Source of the DNA: Hirsutella rhossiliensis
Lineage: Eukaryota; Ascomycota; Sordariomycetes; Hypocreales; Ophiocordycipitaceae
Assembly: GCF_020360975.1 (NCBI RefSeq)
Contig: NW_025408675.1
Span: 2,480,001-2,544,000, forward strand
Direction of reading: 5' to 3'
DNA length: 64,000 nt
The translations under genes were made by a program, and so were the position numbers. Within the stretch, counting starts at the first letter, position 1. Every line of letters starts with the position of its first letter. Positions 59,226-64,000 of the stretch are shown one piece after another. The notes below the pieces were generated by a model. The model was given only the letters and a program-made list of their open reading frames with translations. It ran no database searches and was not told where the DNA came from.

Positions 59226-59690
59226 GGCGCGCTGTCCAGGATCGGACTGGACGAGGCGAACCGCTGCTGGGGCGTGCAGGAGACACAATCAACACATCTG
59301 GGTTTCTTTTGAATGAATGACCGAAGGAGAAGCGCCGATAAGCGAAAGAGAAACGGAGATAAAAACGCTGGCAGTCGGAAAGAAAAGGCGGATGGCAAAT
59401 GTCGAGACAGCACTTATTCCATGAGACGGGTCTGAGCTCACCAAATTTTTTTCTTCAGAGCTCTCGCGCTCTCCTGGATTGGCCAAGGCTGTCACGTGGA
59501 CCCTGCGTCAGGCATGTACCTACTGTGCTCCGTACGTGCGTACAAGTTACAAGCTGCTCCAGACCCACTGATGAAGTACTTTGTACCCCGGAAAAGAATC
59601 GAAAAGACCCTTCAGCTCGACTCAACCCTCACAGCTGCGGCTTCACAGCGCCTTCACAGCAACCCGCCGCCTCCAAAGCCCGCCAGCAAC
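59226..59690. promoter_or_regulatory. Divergent promoter region, RPO41 / ATP25
   Basis: 465 bp between two divergent nuclear genes for mitochondrial gene expression. The ATP25 frame stays open upstream to 59496 but that stretch has no conserved sequence. Direct regulatory motifs are not evident by eye. Confidence 0.6.
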
Positions 59691-61646
59691 ATGTCTTTGC
59701 GGCCGGCCGTCGCGGCTCTGGCGTGCTGCGGCTGCCGCAGCGCCGTCTTGAGAGCTGTGCTCGGCTCGACAGCACCAAGCGTCCGCAGCTTGGGTACCCA
59801 ACGGCCACCGCAGCTTGCACGAAACTTTTCGACATCGCCCCGACGGCTCTTGTCCAGCCCCGGCAGCGAGGACGACTCATCACCTAGTACAGCTCTTCAA
59901 GACGAGGCCGAGAAACCAGACCAAGATGGCGCCGAGAAGCACTGGTTCCTCGAGGTAGAGCCTCCTCGCCACCCACCGAGCCAGCATGTCCCAACTCTTC
60001 CAAACCCCCCCCGCGATGCGCCTTCGCTGCTCGAGCCGATGATCAAATACGTCTACGAAGATATGGGGCTTGACGACCTCGCGCTCCTGGATCTGCGCGA
60101 ACTAGACCCTCCAGCAGCCCTTGGCCGGAACCTGATCATGCTGTTTGGAACAGCCCGGAGCGAGCGCCACCTGCACATATCGTCTGGCCGATTTGTTCGA
60201 TGGCTGCGGCGAAACTACAAAGTCAACGCCAAAGCAGACGGACTGATTGGGCCAGGCGAGCTCAAGACGAAGCTGCGCCGCCTGCGAAAACGGGCCAAGC
60301 TCATGGGTACCAACACCATGATTGTTCCGGGAGGCGACAATGGGCTCTCGACAGGCTGGGTCTGCGTCAATTTCTCCACGGGCGAGGGCGACCTCGGCGA
60401 GATGGCCAGCTTCGACGCAGGCGGGAGGTATTCCGGCTTTGGCGCGACACAGACCGGCACGACCATTGTAGTGCAGTGCATGACGGAGTCGAGGCGAGGC
60501 GAACTTGACCTGGAGATACTGTGGCGAGGCGTGCTGAGAAGATGCCTCGAGCGTAGCAGAAAGGTCAAGGGCGAGGCGACGGGTGACAAGGAAGAGCTCG
60601 AGGCGCTCGTATCATCCAAGATTCAGCTGGCTCCCGGCTCGCCGACTTCCCAGTGGCAGGCACTGCGGCAGGCCTCACAGCAGCAGAGATACTTTTCCAC
60701 ACTGGCACGACGTCTCCAGGCCCAGGCAGAGGCTCACACGGACGCCGCGGGCGTACAGCAAGGTCGGGCGGAAGCACCGGCGATGGAAACAGACACTACC
60801 CAGGATGGTTTCGTCAAGCTCCGTCGAGAGATTGACGTGCTGCACGCGAGAGCCTTGCCATTGAGCCAGCAAAGCTTCCAGGCCTTCATCGCCTTTGCGT
60901 TGCGGGTCAAGTCTCCAGCAACCGCATCGGAACGTTTGGCCCTCGTGGATGAGTTGCTTTTGACCGGGCAAGAACGAGGGCTGGCGATTGAGAGCGAGGA
61001 CTTGCTCATCGACCTAATCGAATCGGCGGTGTCTTCGCCAGCCTACGACGCGGACATGGCGCGGGCGCAAAGGAACTTGGAGCTGCTCCTCGCAGAGAAG
61101 CGGTCTTCCATGCAGGAGAGCCAGGTGCTGCGGCTCATGAGCGCATACGCGCGGCGCGGCCACTGGGACCGTTTCTGGAACACGTTTCGCTCACCCGCTA
61201 GGTTCCTGGCGCCCCGATCCGCCGACGTCTACGAGCTCGCCTTTCGCCTGCTGGCCGAGACGCGGGATGCTAGGATGTGCAGAGAGGCCGTGAGCCGGAT
61301 GTACATGGACATGCTGCGAGAAGAGCCGCCCGTGCTGCCTGTCGGGGCGCTATTCAAGTCGCTCAGGGCCTGCGTCTTGGTTGCGGACCCGAGCGCCGAA
61401 GAGATGATTTACAACCCGCCGTTGCCGGACAGCTTGTCGGTGGTCGAGAGGCGGGGAATTGAGCGCAATGAGTTTGTGCGGGTACTCAAGGACGCCGAAG
61501 GCCACCGCGCGGCCTGGGAGGCGGGCCAGAGAAGTCGGGTCCGAACAATGACGCCGCCGCGGGAGCAGCCGCGGGAGCAACCGTTTGAGACGGACGCCGA
61601 TGCCAGCATACGCTTGGCCTTGTTGTCGGGACGACGCAGCGGCTGA
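59691..61646 (+). CDS. ATP25: Mitochondrial ATP synthase assembly / mRNA stability factor Atp25
   Basis: 651 residues, no introns. An N-terminal mitochondrial presequence (ALACCGCRSAVLRAVLGS, then RNFSTSPRRLLSS, which looks like a cleavage region) is followed by a domain like the bacterial ribosome silencing factor RsfS/YbeB (LLDLRELDPPAALGRNLIMLFG, HISSGRFVRWLRRNYKV, at about 105-200). A helical C-terminal domain follows. In yeast the precursor is split into two parts: the C-terminal part stabilises mRNA for ATP synthase subunit 9 (OLI1) and the N-terminal part helps ring assembly. The start MSLRPAVAA was chosen because it begins the presequence; the open frame from 59496 is probably 5' UTR. 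It is a long family member with the usual domain order. Confidence 0.9.
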   Translation: MSLRPAVAALACCGCRSAVLRAVLGSTAPSVRSLGTQRPPQLARNFSTSPRRLLSSPGSEDDSSPSTALQDEAEKPDQDGAEKHWFLEVEPPRHPPSQHVPTLPNPPRDAPSLLEPMIKYVYEDMGLDDLALLDLRELDPPAALGRNLIMLFGTARSERHLHISSGRFVRWLRRNYKVNAKADGLIGPGELKTKLRRLRKRAKLMGTNTMIVPGGDNGLSTGWVCVNFSTGEGDLGEMASFDAGGRYSGFGATQTGTTIVVQCMTESRRGELDLEILWRGVLRRCLERSRKVKGEATGDKEELEALVSSKIQLAPGSPTSQWQALRQASQQQRYFSTLARRLQAQAEAHTDAAGVQQGRAEAPAMETDTTQDGFVKLRREIDVLHARALPLSQQSFQAFIAFALRVKSPATASERLALVDELLLTGQERGLAIESEDLLIDLIESAVSSPAYDADMARAQRNLELLLAEKRSSMQESQVLRLMSAYARRGHWDRFWNTFRSPARFLAPRSADVYELAFRLLAETRDARMCREAVSRMYMDMLREEPPVLPVGALFKSLRACVLVADPSAEEMIYNPPLPDSLSVVERRGIERNEFVRVLKDAEGHRAAWEAGQRSRVRTMTPPREQPREQPFETDADASIRLALLSGRRSG

Positions 61647-61981
61647 GCTGGAGGCTCTCAATAAAGTACCGTTGGAGCACGCAACCATGCATCCTGGTCT
61701 GTAGGGCATACGTACTCTGTGTACGTGTTCATGGCATGTATGTACTGTATGACATCCATTTATGATGCCTATTAGGGAAAACACCGAAGGAGCCCAAAAA
61801 GGAGACGGTTTTTTTTAGTCTTCCAGTCATAGTCGGTGCGTTTTCTCGGCTCCTGCGCCCTTTGCTCCACCTCTGAGTGCCCTAGTCAGAGCCGACGGTT
61901 ATTGTGCTTTTTTTATCTGCTGGGAGGAAGAGTTTCCCAATCTCTCCTGAGAGGAGAGAGAACAGAGAGGCGCCAGATAAC
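61647..61981. terminator. Shared 3' region of ATP25 and PPX1
   Basis: 335 bp between convergent genes, with a T-run at 61808-61817. Nothing else is recognised. Confidence 0.4.
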
Positions 61982-63315
61982 TCACGCGGTTTTCATAGCT
62001 TCGCGGAGTAGCGGCGCGACCCGCTTCCGGCTCGCGGCCAGCTCGTCCTGGCACCACGCAAGCCTCAGCGTCTCGCCCTCGTGGCAGTCGAGCTCGCCGT
62101 CGCGCCAGGTGTGCAGACCGAGAGGCCGGCGCTGGGCGTCGGCGAAGCAGACGACTGCCGCCTTGCCGCGCGGGGAGCGGCCCCAGACGAGCAGGTGGCG
62201 CTGGAGGTGGCCGTGCGGGTGCGAGATGGTCATGAGGGCGGCGATGTCGAGGCGGCGCTCGTCGGCCCAGGCGGCGAGGGCGTCGAGCAGGGCCTGGGGC
62301 TTGCCGGCGGCCTTGTCGTCGACGAGGTAGGCGAGGCCCCGGACGATGGAGCTGACGCCGAGGACGAGGCCCGACTCGGGCCACTGCTTGTAGTCCTTGC
62401 GCAGGATGTCGCGGAAGGAGAGCTTGGAAATGTCCTCCTTGACGGCCGAGAGCTCGTCGAAGAAGGCTTGGCGCGAGTACGGCGGGCGGGCCAGCAGCTT
62501 GCCCTCGAGGTAGCCGACGGCGCGCCTGTCCTTGTCTTTGACCTTGTCCGCGGCGCCGAGGTTGGCCGTGTCGATGAGGATGGGCGCCAGGCCGAGCTTG
62601 GCCAGGCCGTCATCTCCCCAGGCAGCAGCGTCGTCGTCGTCTTGGCTTGTCAGGGCGTCCCATGCCTGGCGGGTCTCGTCGACGATCAGGCTCAAGCAGC
62701 TGCCGCAGGGCTCGATGACCCTCGGGGCCGCATCCCGAGGCACACTGCCCTCGTCGGCGTGATGGTCGACACAGCCCACCACGTGCGGGGCGAAGCGGGC
62801 GAGCGGACCCGTCAGGGCATTGTGGTCGACAAGCACCCAGCGCGTGTCGGCGGGCCGCAGCGGGTCGTCGTCGTGGTCGGCTGGCAGGTCGGAGAGGGTG
62901 ATGAGGTCGGCGGGTTGCAGGCCGGCGTGGCCGAGGGCGGCTGTCAACTCGGGACGAAGACCGAGGTCGGCCCGGGGCAGGTTTGCCAGGGGCACATGCA
63001 GGGCGTTGTTGCTGCTGCTGCTGCGGGGAGGGGAGTGGGAGCGGAGATAGGCGTAGACGATGGCGCAGCAGACAGAGTCGAGATCTGGACGACGGTCCGG
63101 CGGCGTTTGGACATGCGCATCAGTCCAGTTCATAGCCTCCCGGCTCGTTGCCAGGCTGCACAATGCTGGAGCAGGACGGGGACCAACTGCTCACCGGCGG
63201 ATTCGTTGCCGACGACAAAAGTCAAGGGCGAGGGCCGCTGGCTCGCGGGGGCGCGCAGTGCGGATCTGGCACTGGCGAGGAAGCTCTGGAGCGAGACGCG
63301 CGGGGGGGCAGACAT
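61982..63315 (-). CDS. PPX1: Exopolyphosphatase, DHH family
   Basis: Exons 63315-63195 and 63084-61982, with a 110-bp intron (63085-63194), give 407 residues. The enzyme trims terminal phosphates from inorganic polyphosphate in the cytosol. DHH phosphoesterase motifs: VVGNESADLDSV (motif I, with the DxD formed across the intron), WVLVDHN (motif II), GCVDHHADE (motif III, the DHH) and PILIDTANL (motif IV). The C-terminal DHHA2-type domain covers SFRDILRKDYKQW to the end. The N-terminal exon was identified by SLQSFLASARSAL and PLTFVVGNES, which are expected in Ppx1; the second exon alone lacks the first catalytic aspartate context. A second ATG 18 bases upstream (63333) is also possible. A long plus-strand ORF over this gene is its GC3 mirror. 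Confidence 0.92.
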
Positions 63316-64000
63316 GGTCGATGCTTGAATCAAGCAACGGAGCGAAGGCTCGACAGGCCCGGAGGAAATGCGGCCTTGGCAGGGTCGGCGCCCGGTCCGA
63401 CCGCGGGCCAGCCTACCCTATACTCCATCGTTCACTCAGTCATCCGCAACCTCGCTAGTTGGACGGACATACACGTGCTCGAGCCCAGGGAAGACGGTCG
63501 GAATGTTGATACGGGGGAGCCAATCAAGTCGACAGCCATCTCTCTTGTCTGCCTCGCCCTCAGGCCACACCCAGCGTCTGGACTCAAAATAGGCCTCGCC
63601 GCTATACCCAGGCCCCAGGGAATAAGATATAGACGTTGCTTGGCGCTATCAACGCTATTAATAGGCTGTGGATGGCAGTTCGGCTGGGAAATCTTGTTCA
63701 TGGGATAATATGCCGCACCGGGGCACAGCCATGTCAATCGATATCCGGGGCCTGCGCCTGTTTCCCGTGCGGAATCATCATGTTGCTCGGTGACATACAA
63801 GCGTTGGATACTGGACGGGTTGCCCTGTTTCATGGGGCACCTCCTTGGCTCCTCCTCCAAGTCTGCTCGAGCCTATGCATGAACCTACCGGTGCATCGTG
63901 TTCAGCTGAAGAATTGTGCCGCCATGAATAATCACATGAATAATTGCCTGCCTGTTGAGCAGCGTCTGGAACGGGCTATTCTCCATTGGGAGCACTCCGC
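63316..64000. other. Intergenic to window edge, nothing recognised
   Basis: 685 bp upstream of PPX1 with short overlapping ORFs only. A gene may begin beyond the edge. Confidence 0.45.

Noticed and set aside
62081..63328. 415-residue plus-strand ORF over PPX1
   Set aside because: It is antisense to a clear DHH phosphatase, with composition typical of GC3 mirror frames.

Overview
The window comes from a filamentous ascomycete (Pezizomycotina, most likely Sordariomycetes/Hypocreales). It has short spliceosomal introns of about 50-110 bp, GC-rich codon thirds, a fungal FTA2-type gene, fungal housekeeping genes (DBP4, ARC1, RPO41, ATP25, PPX1, a SUN protein), and a long block with the TpA-saturated look of repeat-induced point mutation (RIP). 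I assign coordinates and exon joins by eye from the sequence and from family knowledge; no search was run.

Positions 1 to about 18,650 are a RIP-decayed, nested retrotransposon island with no intact host gene. It contains a Ty3/gypsy relic (1-2640) broken by a solo LTR (216-908) and by a 357-bp miniature LTR element (1795-2151). A minus-strand Ty1/copia relic (about 3300-5691 and 11900-13500) is split by a structurally complete younger Ty1/copia element (5692-11899; 5-bp duplication TATCC). A chromodomain gypsy relic follows (14226-16300), then a second miniature LTR element (16426-16726). The two miniature elements have short LTRs (92 and 75 bp), 5-bp target duplications, a polypurine tract, and the same primer-binding core as the complete copia. 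That core is complementary to the anticodon region of tRNA-Met, i.e. half-tRNA priming. This non-autonomous family is the most interesting thing in the window.

Positions 18.65-25.2 kb are a gene-poor border zone. It carries an FTA2/kinase-like gene, a 698-bp non-autonomous hAT element with perfect 8-bp target duplications (21591-22288), and a lone TRI5-type sesquiterpene synthase gene with one intron.

Positions 25.2-63.3 kb are ordinary gene-rich chromosome: a catalytic-domain-only MTHFR-like gene with a signal-like N-terminus, DBP4, a SUN-domain protein, UDP-glucose 4-epimerase (with a GC-AG intron), a zeta-crystallin-like quinone reductase, an 1844-residue ankyrin-type protein, an LSH/DDM1-type SNF2 ATPase, an M28 leucine aminopeptidase, ARC1, mitochondrial RNA polymerase RPO41 divergent from ATP25, and exopolyphosphatase PPX1. 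For all multi-exon genes the proposed exons add up to an intact frame. Functional links are loose: RPO41 and ATP25 both serve mitochondrial gene expression from one intergenic region, and the LSH-type ATPase belongs to a family that acts on silent repeats like those on the left.
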